A stretch of DNA of 64,000 nt from Tunicatimonas sp964551335 (GTDB lineage Bacteria > Bacteroidota > Bacteroidia > Cytophagales > Cyclobacteriaceae): the NCBI GenBank assembly GCA_964551335.1, contig CAZKCO010000003.1:62001-126000 (forward strand), in the 5' to 3' direction. Shown here one piece after another: positions 33,871 through 43,382 of this stretch (positions are counted from its first letter, which is position 1; each line of letters starts with the position of its first letter). The translations under genes were made by a program, and so were the position numbers. The notes under the pieces were generated by a model. The model ran no database searches, was not told the origin of the DNA, and worked only from the letters and a program-made list of their open reading frames with translations.

Positions 33871-36721
33871 ACATAATATGAACCCATCCTTTAATTGTTT
33901 GTTGGCTCAGGGTCGGATCAAGCGTAATATACTCTACTTCAGCTACGTAATAATATACTCCTGGAGAAACCAAGGTCCCAGCTTCGGTACGCCCATCCCA
34001 GTTGATGTTAATTGAATTTTCGGCTGAGGTAGATTCAAACGTATATACTTCCTTGCCCCAACGGTTATGAAAACTAATGCGTACGCTTCTAACAAACCTA
34101 GGACAATCGGCTGTATTTTCAATCTGATCGGTCAAGCCTAGCGGCCGAAAGGTATCGTTAGATCCATCACCATTTGGTGTAAATACGTTGGGTAACAGGT
34201 AGTTCGGACAATTCTCCACACAAATTGGCGGGCTCAATGAGCTTTCATTTCCTGAACGATCTACTGCTGAGATACGATAGCAACCCGCCAGAGAACGTAG
34301 TCCCGTGTGCTCAAAAGAGGTAGTAGGGCTGGTGCCTACCAGATTAAAAGTAGTATCTGCTTCGCCTACGGCAGAGAAATAAATATTGTAGAACCGGACA
34401 TCGTTATCGCACTCACCCTCAACATTCGCTTCCCAAGTAATATTGTTAGTAAAGTCCGTAGTCCCGCAGGGCTGTCCTGCCACTTTATCCCGGCATTCAT
34501 CAGCTGAGCCACCAGGAATGGATATTGCCAGCGGTTCGCAGGGCGGGATAGTATCGTTCGGTTGAGCGCAGGCAATCTGTGATAGGTTAATGAACGGAGG
34601 CGGATTGAGCGCCGGGTTGCCGTAGCTACCCAACGTTTCAATGTAGTAACAGTATTCCAACTCATCCGATAATGGCCCACCGGTGGTACTGCCGTCGTCT
34701 ACGTACTGTAGTCCTCCTGAGGCTACATTCACGCTATCAATCAGCACAAATCGATCAGGGTCGTTAGGATCCACTTGATTACGATAAATATAGTGATAAG
34801 GGTAATCTGTAGAAGTAATCGACCAGGGCACGTCAGCTTGCCAGTCTAAGGTTACCGTACCTACCGAAGGAGTAGGCTCCAACCGTACCGACGAAGCTAC
34901 CGCCGAAGAGTCAATGAGTTCGCCGCTGGCATCGTAGAGGTAAATTTTATAGTGGAAAGGTTCGTTGAGGGTATTAAGTCCGGTATCTACGAAGGATGTA
35001 TCCGAAATAATTTCAGAAATGACTTCTTCAGTACCGTTCTCGCCAAACCCGGTTCCTCTCACTACTTGATAACTGTAAGGAGGAGGGAAAAGGCTCTGGT
35101 CAATCTCGAAGGGTGACCGCCAGGCTACCTCGATCACTCCGGTGTTTTCATCGGTAGCAGTGATGCTCACATTTGTAACAACCGGTGCGTCGATTTTCAT
35201 TTCGGCGCAAACCTCTTCGGAAGCATAGCTTACTGCTCCGTCGGGAAAGACTGCCACTAAACGGTAGCAATAATTCACTCCTGGTTCTAAAGCTTCGTCA
35301 CGGTAGCTAACTACGCTTCGATCTACTTCGGCTACTAGTTCGTAACCAAACCCGTCGGGAATACCAATCTGACAGTTCTCCGGTACGAAATTAGTGCTAT
35401 CAGGCTTGCGCCATATTTGTATCCGAACGTCATCTACGCTACCGCAGGAGTAGCCTTCCCAATCGAGATCGACCGCCCGACCGGGAGCAGCTTGAGCCGA
35501 TATTACCTGTGGTGCGGGGGCTACTACGGTTACGTTCCAGATGCCAAACTCAGCCAACTGAGGCCCGGTAGCCGGTTCAACGTCAACTACTTTAAAATTG
35601 ATCTGGTAGGTCCCGGCCCGCACATGGTTGCAGTTAGTCTCCCAACGGAAATTTGCTTCACCCGGAGATGACTGGGCGGTGGTTGGTCCAAAAGTAGAAG
35701 GACTATTGAGAATCTCGAAGGTTTCACCAAATGAGGTGAATGCAATATCGTCACCATCCGGGTCAGCCCCGGTTACCATGGCTTCCAGCACGGTGCCCGC
35801 TTCAATACAGGTGTCCGCCGGAATTTCCAAGGTGGGTGGTTCATTATCGGCATTTTCTACCAGAATCTGCATATCACGGGTAACGTATCCCATCTCAATC
35901 CATTCATCACCCACCTTACGCCACTCCTTAATAATGAAGGCCACGTTGTACTCATTAATACTACCTACATCACCCTGCAAGGCCGGAGCATCCCAAACCA
36001 ATTCGCCCGTCACCGGGTCTAGGGTCAAGGTAGAAGGCATAGTACCATCCTGAGTGGTAGCCGTTTCGGAAGCAGTTTGCTGATCGTAGATGTTGGGGTC
36101 CTGGTAGCCATCTACCGGTACTCCATTCGGAAAATTGTCGTTAGGCGCATCCTGTTTGGGTACCACTAAGTGATAAGACAAGCTATCACCATCGGGATCA
36201 ACCGCCCCCGGGTTATGCACAAATCGCTTTCCCACTACAGCGCCTTCTACGGGAGGGTTAGTCAGTACCGGTGAGTTGTTGCAGAGAATACCATCAATTA
36301 AGATCTGGGTCTCGATATAAAACGGAGTATTCACCGAATTGGTCATGTTGAGAATGTCAGCGTTCCGGTTAAACTCCCGAAAGCTGATAGTATAAGTACC
36401 CGGACCCGGGAAGGCAATATTCCGAATCACAAACTCACTGCGCCGCACCAGTTTCTGGTTATCAATGACTGTCCGGGTAAAGTCAGTTTCGGTACTTACA
36501 TCAATGGGCTCACCGAAGCCCAGATCCAAAATACCGTTTCCAAACTCTACGTCGGACCCGATATCTTCGTAACCGATAATAAAAATATCAAAGAGGTCAG
36601 TAGCGCAGGACTGGCGCCGGACAATTATTTCACCCGCCCGAATGTGGGTGGCGTAAAGTTCGCTGATTCCAACAAATAGCCCAAGGCCAAGAGCTGCCAG
36701 AGTTAAGTGAAGTTTTTTCAA
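33851..36721 (-). CDS. large secreted protein with gliding-motility/T9SS type B C-terminal domain
   Basis: A 956-residue exported protein. Signal peptide KKLHLTLAALGLGLFVGISELYA; cadherin/Ig-like beta domains in the first half (NSPVLTNPPVEGAVVGKRF and AVDPDGDSLSY); fibronectin-III-like modules around 420-820; and a type B T9SS domain from about 850 (LPNVFTPNGDGSNDTF, RISFHNRWGKEVY, INWDGRTEAGTLVSPGVYYY). It is expected to be secreted by T9SS, and its role in adhesion or gliding is inferred. Confidence 0.9.
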   Translation of the reverse strand: MKKLHLTLAALGLGLFVGISELYATHIRAGEIIVRRQSCATDLFDIFIIGYEDIGSDVEFGNGILDLGFGEPIDVSTETDFTRTVIDNQKLVRRSEFVIRNIAFPGPGTYTISFREFNRNADILNMTNSVNTPFYIETQILIDGILCNNSPVLTNPPVEGAVVGKRFVHNPGAVDPDGDSLSYHLVVPKQDAPNDNFPNGVPVDGYQDPNIYDQQTASETATTQDGTMPSTLTLDPVTGELVWDAPALQGDVGSINEYNVAFIIKEWRKVGDEWIEMGYVTRDMQILVENADNEPPTLEIPADTCIEAGTVLEAMVTGADPDGDDIAFTSFGETFEILNSPSTFGPTTAQSSPGEANFRWETNCNHVRAGTYQINFKVVDVEPATGPQLAEFGIWNVTVVAPAPQVISAQAAPGRAVDLDWEGYSCGSVDDVRIQIWRKPDSTNFVPENCQIGIPDGFGYELVAEVDRSVVSYRDEALEPGVNYCYRLVAVFPDGAVSYASEEVCAEMKIDAPVVTNVSITATDENTGVIEVAWRSPFEIDQSLFPPPYSYQVVRGTGFGENGTEEVISEIISDTSFVDTGLNTLNEPFHYKIYLYDASGELIDSSAVASSVRLEPTPSVGTVTLDWQADVPWSITSTDYPYHYIYRNQVDPNDPDRFVLIDSVNVASGGLQYVDDGSTTGGPLSDELEYCYYIETLGSYGNPALNPPPFINLSQIACAQPNDTIPPCEPLAISIPGGSADECRDKVAGQPCGTTDFTNNITWEANVEGECDNDVRFYNIYFSAVGEADTTFNLVGTSPTTSFEHTGLRSLAGCYRISAVDRSGNESSLSPPICVENCPNYLLPNVFTPNGDGSNDTFRPLGLTDQIENTADCPRFVRSVRISFHNRWGKEVYTFESTSAENSININWDGRTEAGTLVSPGVYYYVAEVEYITLDPTLSQQTIKGWVHIMYEPGEL

Positions 36722-36978
36722 AGTAGTGCTATTAAAGATCGATAACGCGTTTTCGTATTTCCCTGTTTATGCTTTATAATTAAAAAAGCAAAAAATTTAA
36801 TTTTTCTAATATAGTACTATTTACTTTAATAACGAACAAAAAAGGTAATAATTGCCGTCAATTTCCAGCAAAGCCTAGAAAGTCGGATACATTACCCATC
36901 GTCTCCGTTCAAAATTTTTTGTTCAATATTAATAACAAATTATATAAACAAAAGGTACTTATGAAGAACTAGGTGGAC
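36722..36978. other. AT-rich upstream region of sdh and of the T9SS gene
   Basis: This is the non-coding part of a divergent gap between the T9SS type B gene and sdhC. It is very AT-rich with several A/T runs and contains no coding frame. Promoters for both directions must lie here, but none is clear-cut. Confidence 0.5.
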
Positions 36979-37121
36979 TACGATAGGGTTAAAATAGTAG
37001 AAAAATCAAGAAGTAGTTTAGAAACATTCAAAATAGATTAGCAAACACTTAAACCTTTGTTTGCTAATCATTCCTAGTATAATTTTAAGTGTTTTTAATT
37101 ATTTCATCTACTACTATCGTA
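36979..37121 (+). promoter_or_regulatory. structured leader upstream of sdhC
   Basis: A 143-base element ending 13 bases before the sdhC ATG. Closing stem: TACGATAG (36979-36986) with CTATCGTA (37114-37121), and TAGTAGA (36995-37001) with TCTACTA (37107-37113). Inside are two mutually exclusive 11-bp perfect hairpins: GATTAGCAAAC (37036-37046) with GTTTGCTAATC (37059-37069), and AAACACTTAAA (37043-37053) with TTTAAGTGTTT (37084-37094, followed by a T-run). The shared bases 37043-37046 can join only one of them. The arrangement looks like a cis-regulatory RNA; a MITE-like insertion is the alternative. Confidence 0.5.
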
Positions 37122-37134
37122 ATAATATTATCAT

Positions 37135-37821
37135 ATGAGTTGGTTTACCCAAGCTTTAAATAGTACTATTGGTAAAAAGGTAATCATGTCGCTAACCGGA
37201 TTGTTTCTGATTACTTTTCTCATTGTACACGTATCAGGAAACACTTTATTGTTTCGTAACGACGGAGGGGAAGCATTTAATCTGTACGCGCAGTTTATGA
37301 CTACCAACCCTTTAGTTACAATTGCTTCTGTTATTTTATACTCAGGCATTATTCTGCACGTGATCTATGCGCTGATTCTTACTATCCGGAATAAAAGTGC
37401 CCGGCCGGTAGGCTATGCCGTAGCCCACCCCAACCAGAACAGTAGTTGGAAATCGCGAAATATGGGAATTCTAGGCACTATTGTGCTGATATTTATGATT
37501 ATCCACATGCGGTCATTCTGGTACGAGATGCGTTTTGGCGAATTGCCCACGGTCTCAATTGATGGTGTGGAGGTAAAGGATTTGTATAGTATCGTTGCCG
37601 CCGCATTTTCTCAATGGTGGTACGTGCTGATCTACGTACTGGCGATGATCGGGCTGGGGTACCATCTGGCTCACGGCTTTTGGAGTGCATTTCAGACGCT
37701 AGGTCTGCAACACAAGAAATACTCCCCGTTCATCAAGAAGGCAGGATTGGCCTTTGCTATTGCAGTGCCGCTGCTGTTTGCCTCCATGCCTATTTATTTC
37801 TTTATCAAAAGTTTAGCTTAA
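37135..37821 (+). CDS. sdhC: succinate dehydrogenase cytochrome b subunit
   Basis: A 228-residue membrane anchor with five hydrophobic segments. ALNSTIGKKVIMSLTGLFLITFLIVHVSGN holds the first heme ligand His, YSGIILHVIYALILT the next, and YHLAHGFWSAFQTLG another. This is the single-subunit diheme (type B) cytochrome b found in Bacteroidota succinate:quinone oxidoreductases. It precedes sdhA by 13 bp in a three-gene operon. Confidence 0.93.
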   Translation: MSWFTQALNSTIGKKVIMSLTGLFLITFLIVHVSGNTLLFRNDGGEAFNLYAQFMTTNPLVTIASVILYSGIILHVIYALILTIRNKSARPVGYAVAHPNQNSSWKSRNMGILGTIVLIFMIIHMRSFWYEMRFGELPTVSIDGVEVKDLYSIVAAAFSQWWYVLIYVLAMIGLGYHLAHGFWSAFQTLGLQHKKYSPFIKKAGLAFAIAVPLLFASMPIYFFIKSLA

Positions 37822-37834
37822 ACAGAATAGTTAT

Positions 37835-39766
37835 ATGGTTTTAGACGGAAAAACACCGACAGGTCCATTAGCCGAACAATGGACGAAGCATAAGTTTGGA
37901 CTGAAGCTGGTAAATCCGGCTAACAAACGGAAGTACGATATTATTGTTGTGGGAACCGGGTTAGCGGGTGCTTCAGCTTCGGCTTCCTTGGCCGAACTAG
38001 GCTACAATGTAAAGGCTTTCTGTTTTCAGGATAGTGCCCGGCGGGCGCATAGTATTGCTGCGCAAGGTGGGATTAATGCCGCTAAAAATTACCAGAACGA
38101 CGGAGATAGTGTTTTTCGCTTGTTTTACGACACAGTGAAAGGCGGTGACTACCGTTCGCGCGAAGCCAATGTATACCGACTCTCTCAAGTTAGTGTAAAT
38201 ATTATTGATCAGGCGGTAGCCCAAGGTGTTCCTTTCGCCCGTGAATACGGAGGGCTATTGGATAACCGCTCTTTTGGTGGGGCTCAGGTTTCTCGAACCT
38301 TTTACGCCCGGGGCCAAACCGGACAACAACTACTCCTAGGTGCTTATAGTGCCATGAGCCGTCAGGTAGCTAACGGTAAGATTAAAATGTATCCTCGCAC
38401 GGAGATGCTGGATGTAGTAACGGTGGATGGCGAAGCTAAGGGTATTGTTGTTAGAAATTTACTTACTGGTGAAATAGAATCTCATTCAGCGCACGCAGTA
38501 GTGCTAGCTACCGGTGGGTATGGAAACGTATTTTTCCTCTCAACCAACGCAATGGGCTGTAACGCTACAGCCGCTTGGCGGGCTCATAAGAAGGGTGCTT
38601 TCTTCGCGAATCCCTGCTTCACCCAGATTCACCCTACCTGCATTCCGGTTTCGGGCGAATACCAGTCCAAGCTGACGCTGATGTCGGAGTCGCTACGAAA
38701 TGATGGCCGGGTGTGGGTACCTAAGACATTGGAAGATGCCAAAGCAATTCGGGAAGGATCGAAAAGCCCCTCTGATATAGCAGAAGAAGATCGCGATTAC
38801 TATTTGGAACGCAAGTATCCATCCTTCGGAAACCTGGTGCCTCGCGATGTAGCATCCCGTAACGCTAAAGCTGTATGCGATGAAGGCCGAGGTGTCGGAA
38901 CTGGATTGGCCGTTTACTTAGATTTCCGCGATGCTATCCAGCGTGACGGAAGAGATACCATCTCCGCCCGTTACGGTAATCTATTTGAGATGTACGAGAA
39001 GATCACCGGTGATGATCCGTACCAAGTACCGATGATGATTTATCCGGCGGTTCATTATACCATGGGCGGCTTATGGGTAGATTATAATCTGATGACTACC
39101 GTTCCTGGATTGTACTCTATTGGTGAGTGTAACTTCTCCGATCACGGGGCCAATCGTTTGGGAGCTAGTGCTTTGATGCAAGGCTTAGCCGACGGATACT
39201 TTGTGTTACCGTACACCATCGGCGATTATTTAGCCAATCAGTCCTACGAAAAAACTCCGGTAACTCACGACGCCTTTAAACAGACTGAACAGGACGTAAA
39301 GGATCGTCTTAACAAAATTATCAGCATTAACGGAACCCAGACGGTTGATCAGATTCATAAAAAGCTCGGCCGAGTGATGTGGGATAAGTGCGGTATGTCG
39401 CGTACCGCCGAAGGCTTGAAGGAAGCCCGCGAAGAAGTGAAGAAGATCAAGGAGGAGTTCTGGAACGATGTGAAGGTACTCGGTACCGCTGAGGAGCTAA
39501 ACCAAACGCTGGAAAAAGCCAGCCGGGTTTCCGACTTTATTGAGCTAGGAGCTCTGATGATTGAAGACGCACTGAACCGAGACGAATCCTGCGGAGGCCA
39601 CTTCCGCGAGGAGTATCAGACTCCGGAGGGCGAAGCATTACGGGACGACGAGAATTTCTCTTACGTGGCCGCTTGGGAGTACCAGGGAGAAGACTTGCCG
39701 GAGAAGTTGAATAAGGAAGACTTAGTATTTGAGAATGTAAAACTTACGCAAAGAAGTTATAAATAA
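37835..39766 (+). CDS. sdhA: succinate dehydrogenase flavoprotein subunit
   Basis: A 643-residue flavoprotein oxidising succinate to fumarate. IIVVGTGLAGASASASLAELG is the FAD dinucleotide loop, RRAHSIAAQGGINAA carries the His that binds FAD covalently, and NPCFTQIHPTC and the capping-domain Arg regions follow. HYTMGGLWVDYN and SIGECNFSDHGANRLGASALMQG complete the fold. Co-transcribed with sdhC and sdhB; its stop is 2 bp before sdhB. Confidence 0.96.
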   Translation: MVLDGKTPTGPLAEQWTKHKFGLKLVNPANKRKYDIIVVGTGLAGASASASLAELGYNVKAFCFQDSARRAHSIAAQGGINAAKNYQNDGDSVFRLFYDTVKGGDYRSREANVYRLSQVSVNIIDQAVAQGVPFAREYGGLLDNRSFGGAQVSRTFYARGQTGQQLLLGAYSAMSRQVANGKIKMYPRTEMLDVVTVDGEAKGIVVRNLLTGEIESHSAHAVVLATGGYGNVFFLSTNAMGCNATAAWRAHKKGAFFANPCFTQIHPTCIPVSGEYQSKLTLMSESLRNDGRVWVPKTLEDAKAIREGSKSPSDIAEEDRDYYLERKYPSFGNLVPRDVASRNAKAVCDEGRGVGTGLAVYLDFRDAIQRDGRDTISARYGNLFEMYEKITGDDPYQVPMMIYPAVHYTMGGLWVDYNLMTTVPGLYSIGECNFSDHGANRLGASALMQGLADGYFVLPYTIGDYLANQSYEKTPVTHDAFKQTEQDVKDRLNKIISINGTQTVDQIHKKLGRVMWDKCGMSRTAEGLKEAREEVKKIKEEFWNDVKVLGTAEELNQTLEKASRVSDFIELGALMIEDALNRDESCGGHFREEYQTPEGEALRDDENFSYVAAWEYQGEDLPEKLNKEDLVFENVKLTQRSYK

Positions 39767-39768
39767 TT

Positions 39769-40530
39769 ATGAAAGTTACTTTAAAGGTATGGCGTCAGAA
39801 GAACGCCAACGATAAAGGGCATTTTGAGACCTACGAAGTGGATAATGCGAGCACGCATATGTCGTTTCTGGAGTTGATGGACGTGCTGAATGAAAAGCTG
39901 GAACAGGAAGGAAAAGAGCCCATTCATTTTGATCACGATTGCCGCGAAGGTATCTGCGGTAGCTGTGCTATGTATATCAACGGACGGGCCCACGGCCCCC
40001 AAAAGGGCACTACGGCTTGCCAGTTGCATATGCGCCATTTCAAAGATGGGGAGACTATTACGGTAGAACCCTGGCGCGCCCGGGCATTCCCAGTGATTAA
40101 AGATCTTATGGTAGATCGCTCAGCCTTTGACCGTATCATTCAGGCGGGTGGCTTTATCTCGGTGAACACCGGAAGTGCCCCCGATGCCAATGAAATACCG
40201 GTGCCAAAGTCAATCGCCGATGAAGCCTTTAATGCGGCTACCTGCATTGGCTGCGGAGCCTGTGTAGCAGCCTGTAAGAATGCCTCGGCCATGCTATTTA
40301 CCAGTGCTAAGATTTCGCAACTAGCATTGTTACCCCAGGGGCAGGTAGAGCGGCAACAACGGGCCGAGCGAATGATCGCCCAGATGGATGCGGAAGGCTT
40401 CGGAGCTTGTACCAACACCAAGGCTTGCTCCGCCGAGTGTCCTAAAGAAATTGATATGGCCAATATTGCCCGCATGAACCGCGAGTTCCTAAAATCTAAA
40501 GTAGGTTCGGAGGCGATTGAGGTTTCTTAA
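39769..40530 (+). CDS. sdhB: succinate dehydrogenase iron-sulfur subunit
   Basis: A 253-residue electron-transfer subunit. The [2Fe-2S] cysteines lie in DCREGICGSCAMYING and the following TACQLH; the second set in CIGCGACVAACKNASAML; and the last in ACTNTKACSAECPKEIDM, giving the [4Fe-4S] and [3Fe-4S] clusters. Last gene of sdhCAB, followed by a strong terminator. Confidence 0.96.
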   Translation: MKVTLKVWRQKNANDKGHFETYEVDNASTHMSFLELMDVLNEKLEQEGKEPIHFDHDCREGICGSCAMYINGRAHGPQKGTTACQLHMRHFKDGETITVEPWRARAFPVIKDLMVDRSAFDRIIQAGGFISVNTGSAPDANEIPVPKSIADEAFNAATCIGCGACVAACKNASAMLFTSAKISQLALLPQGQVERQQRAERMIAQMDAEGFGACTNTKACSAECPKEIDMANIARMNREFLKSKVGSEAIEVS

Positions 40531-40556
40531 TTGAAACAGAGTTTATCAAAATAAGT

Positions 40557-40587
40557 ATAGCCCGCCGGTTTTTGGTGGGCTATTTTT
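40557..40587 (+). terminator. intrinsic terminator of sdhCAB
   Basis: ATAGCCCGCC (40557-40566) pairs with GGTGGGCTAT (40574-40583, one G-U pair) across a 7-base loop, followed by TTTTTATT. Confidence 0.85.
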
Positions 40588-40620
40588 ATTTCCTAGCTAT
40601 CAATTGGTTTTCCGATCAGC

Positions 40621-40932
40621 TCAGTATTCCTGCACCAAAACTTCAGTAGGAATACCAAGCTTTGTATTTAGTTTTCTGATCATACCTAAGGTTAGCTTAC
40701 GTTTCTTGTTAAGAATCTCACTTACACGACTTTTAAACCCAACAATCTCCGCCAAGTCTTTCTGTTTCATTCCCATCTGTTCCATACGGAATTTTACGGC
40801 CTCAATTGGATCGGGCAGCCCGATGGGAAAGTGCTCATCTTCATATTTCTCAATCAAAATAGAAATTACCTCTGCTTTATCGCCTTCCGGTGTATCAGCC
40901 TCGGCGTGAAAAATTGCTTCCAATCTAGTCAA
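40621..40932 (-). pseudogene. higA: HigA-type antitoxin, 5' end broken by a stop codon
   Basis: The intact part (103 codons if read from a TTG at 40932) is a HigA/XRE antitoxin: EADTPEGDKAEVISILIEKYEDEHFPI, DPIEAVKFRMEQMGMKQKDLAEIVGFKSRVSEILNKKRKLT (HTH) and LGIPTEVLVQEY. Upstream in the same frame the sequence still reads V-K-I-Q-A-I-stop-T-E-Q-D-Y-Q-E-A-L, the expected HigA start with TAA (40957-40959) in place of a Lys codon. The original start would be at about 40977. A shortened protein from an internal start may still be made. The HTH itself looks undamaged. Confidence 0.7.
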
Positions 40933-40978
40933 TGCCTCTTGGTAGTCTTGCTCTGTTTATATTGCTTGTATTTTCACA

Positions 40979-41086
40979 TTAAATGTTGTTTGTGTCAATT
41001 TGGTCATATTCTTTGTGCGTACCTATAAATCGAATAAATACCCAACTGATAGCTATTAAAGAACTTTCAACTAAACACTGTAACAT
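40979..41086 (-). pseudogene. higB: C-terminal remnant of HigB-type toxin
   Basis: The minus-strand frame ends with LIAISWVFIRFIGTHKEYDQIDTNNI followed by TAA at 40979-40981. This matches the C-terminus of HigB (HigB_toxin) proteins, whose hallmark is FIGTHKEYD. Only about 26 residues of roughly 100 survive. An ATG at 41084-41086 gives a 35-residue frame whose first part is unrelated. The remnant ends directly before the higA start, the standard higBA order. The toxin should be inactive. Confidence 0.75.
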
Positions 41087-41097
41087 CTATCTTTTCT

Positions 41098-41922
41098 CTA
41101 CACCTTTTGAAGTTGCAAATCTCTGATCACTGATTTTACCATATTCAGCTTGGACAGTTTTCCTCCGGATAGAACTCTAACCACCCAATTTTCTTTCAAT
41201 CTTAAGCTCCGAAATATTTCGTTAGCCGAATAGCCCTGCTGGTAAAGAACCGATACTTCGTTAAAGAAGGATTCTAGAAAATTGAGTTTTTTAGCCAACT
41301 GCTGCTTACCGTTTCTTAACTGAGGCTTATGACTACAGAACATCTCTTTGAAGTCGAGCTGTAGAATTTTCCTGATGGATGCTATTTGGTCGGCAATGCT
41401 TTCATCGGTCAAAATGTAGTCAATGTAGGAATTGATGTATAAATCGGCTGAGAACAGCCATTGTCGGTTTGGCTCGTATAGGGCAACCATATCCGGCGCA
41501 TGCCCCGGTATGGAAATAATGTGGAAGCTGAACTTGTTAGTTTCTATTGTATCGTACTTGAGAATTAAATCCGGTTGGCCAGCCCTATCGCCCCAGATTA
41601 TTTTTTGAGCGAAACTTAACCGGGGAGGATCTTTCATCATCTGACAGCAACGTTCCGAAGCATACCCATTACAAGCATGCAATTCTTTGACCTCCGCTAT
41701 ATTCCCGGTGTGGTCTTCGTGGTGATGCGTAATAAAGATCTGCTCTACGGCTAATTTGCTAACCTCAGAAATTATGGCACTTCTCACCTTACTTTGTCCG
41801 GTATCTATTAGCAAGCCATCAACAAAGTATATATGCGAAAACAATCTAGGTTTGCCAATCGGTTGGTAGCCAAATTTGAGCCCTACTACTTCTTCATGAT
41901 TGAACGATTGAAAAATCATCAT
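41098..41922 (-). CDS. MBL fold metallo-hydrolase
   Basis: A 274-residue metallo-beta-lactamase-fold protein. The zinc motif HHHEDHTGN, the downstream IISIPGHAPD (third His) and LFSADLYIN (bridging Asp) are complete. A C-terminal helical domain (FFNEVSVLYQQGYSANEIFRSL) resembles the winged/helical tail of the glyoxalase II/LACTB2-like group. Substrate unknown. Its 3' end is followed at once by the higB remnant. Confidence 0.85.
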   Translation of the reverse strand: MMIFQSFNHEEVVGLKFGYQPIGKPRLFSHIYFVDGLLIDTGQSKVRSAIISEVSKLAVEQIFITHHHEDHTGNIAEVKELHACNGYASERCCQMMKDPPRLSFAQKIIWGDRAGQPDLILKYDTIETNKFSFHIISIPGHAPDMVALYEPNRQWLFSADLYINSYIDYILTDESIADQIASIRKILQLDFKEMFCSHKPQLRNGKQQLAKKLNFLESFFNEVSVLYQQGYSANEIFRSLRLKENWVVRVLSGGKLSKLNMVKSVIRDLQLQKV

Positions 41923-42090
41923 TTATATTTTCAATATAATGTCTGGATAAAGTGTGTCTTAATACACTTCTCTATCCTCAGTTGATTTTAATAATATTAA
42001 TATATTTCAGAAGTAACTTTTCAGATTAAAACTGATTTTAATCAATATTGTATTATTTCATATTAGCGCATTACTAATATGATATCTACA

Positions 42091-43329
42091 ATGAAAAAAT
42101 TAGATTTATTTATCTTCAAAACCTTATTTACATTTCTATTACCTTATTCAATTTTTATAGTTTCTTGTTCTTCTGAAGAAGAAGATGCAATTGTTCCTAA
42201 TAGTGATAGTATACTTCCGACAAATGTAGAAGCTTCCACGCAAGAACTGAAAGGAACAATTCTATTTGATACTACGCTGGTGGATATTTTCTCTGACCCC
42301 CTGGTTCCAGATTATAGGATAACAGGAAGTTTAAAAGTTACTGCAGAACTTAATATTGAACCTGGAGTTACCATTGAAATTCTGGATAGTCTGCATATTT
42401 CGGTTTGGCCTACCGGTGCAATTATTGCCGAGGGAAATGAACAGCAGCATATAGTTTTCCGTGGAACTGACTCGGGCACTTGGACTGGAATGATCATCGA
42501 TGGAAACACTTTCGATGGTACTGGAATAGCACCTCAATTAAATAAGTTTGTTTATGTCGATTTTATGAATTCCGGTATCGATAGTGAAGAACAATTTTTT
42601 GATTGGATGGACGATTTTGATGCGAGTACTATTGGGTTAGATGATGAAGCCAAAGTATTATTTGATCATTGCACATTCTCCGAAGGCAATGGGTACGGAA
42701 TACAAACTATTAGTGGTGAATCTGAGATTACCATTACTAACTCTAATTTTTACGATCACGAATTAGGGGCCCTCTATATTCACCCATCTCACATTCAAAA
42801 TATAGATCATTCCAATAATTTTCATGATGGGGCAGTGGCGATAAATTCTGGAAGCACGTACGTAGATTCCACTGAAGTATGGCCTAAATTAAATAACGGG
42901 GTCTATCACATACTGCGTGATGTATTGATTAGTAATGAGGTAACTATAGAACCTGGTGCCACCTTTGAGTTTGGGCCTGATGCTTGGTTGCAAGTCATGA
43001 ACGAAGGAAAGTTGATTGCAATTGGTACTGAATCCGATTCTATCACTTTTACAGGAATTAAAAAAGAACCCGGTAGTTGGCATCGAATATTATTCGCGAA
43101 TACAAACGGTAAAACCAATGAACTATCGCATTGCATAATGGAGTATGGTGGTGCCTATAGCAGCTACTGCAATGTTGAAATCATCTACTCTTCTCAAGTT
43201 TCTATAGCTAATAGCCGCATTTCAGATAGCGATGGGTGGGGAATTCGTACGCAAGGAGAATATTTTACCTTTGAAGAGAACAATAATACTTATTCCAATA
43301 ATCGGCTCGGAAAAATAGAGAACTACTAA
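42091..43329 (+). CDS. lipoprotein with parallel beta-helix repeats
   Basis: A 412-residue exported lipoprotein: signal MKKLDLFIFKTLFTFLLPYSIFIVSC with the lipobox Cys followed by SSEEEDA, an acidic stretch known to favour surface export of lipoproteins in Bacteroidota. The body has right-handed beta-helix character: repeated VTIEPGAT..FG, GxLIAxGTxxxxITFTG and HSNFHD/CTF-like turns (two GT-containing units about 200 residues apart). The start at 42091 gives a conventional signal; an ATG four codons upstream is possible. Ligand or substrate unknown. Confidence 0.75.
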   Translation: MKKLDLFIFKTLFTFLLPYSIFIVSCSSEEEDAIVPNSDSILPTNVEASTQELKGTILFDTTLVDIFSDPLVPDYRITGSLKVTAELNIEPGVTIEILDSLHISVWPTGAIIAEGNEQQHIVFRGTDSGTWTGMIIDGNTFDGTGIAPQLNKFVYVDFMNSGIDSEEQFFDWMDDFDASTIGLDDEAKVLFDHCTFSEGNGYGIQTISGESEITITNSNFYDHELGALYIHPSHIQNIDHSNNFHDGAVAINSGSTYVDSTEVWPKLNNGVYHILRDVLISNEVTIEPGATFEFGPDAWLQVMNEGKLIAIGTESDSITFTGIKKEPGSWHRILFANTNGKTNELSHCIMEYGGAYSSYCNVEIIYSSQVSIANSRISDSDGWGIRTQGEYFTFEENNNTYSNNRLGKIENY

Positions 43330-43335
43330 ACAAGA

Positions 43336-43366
43336 AAGGCCACCCAAATTGGATGGCCTTTTATTT
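43336..43366. terminator. bidirectional terminator between lipoprotein gene and groL
   Basis: AAGGCCA (43336-43342) pairs with TGGCCTT (43354-43360), extended by CC/GG near the loop, with TTATTTT on the plus side and an A/T-rich minus side. It separates convergent genes. Confidence 0.7.
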
Positions 43367-43382
43367 TACCTATATGGGCTGA

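Noticed and set aside
36979..37121. Known riboswitch class
   Set aside because: No consensus core of a riboswitch class that I know (for example TPP, cobalamin, SAM) can be read in the sequence, so it is listed only as a structured leader.
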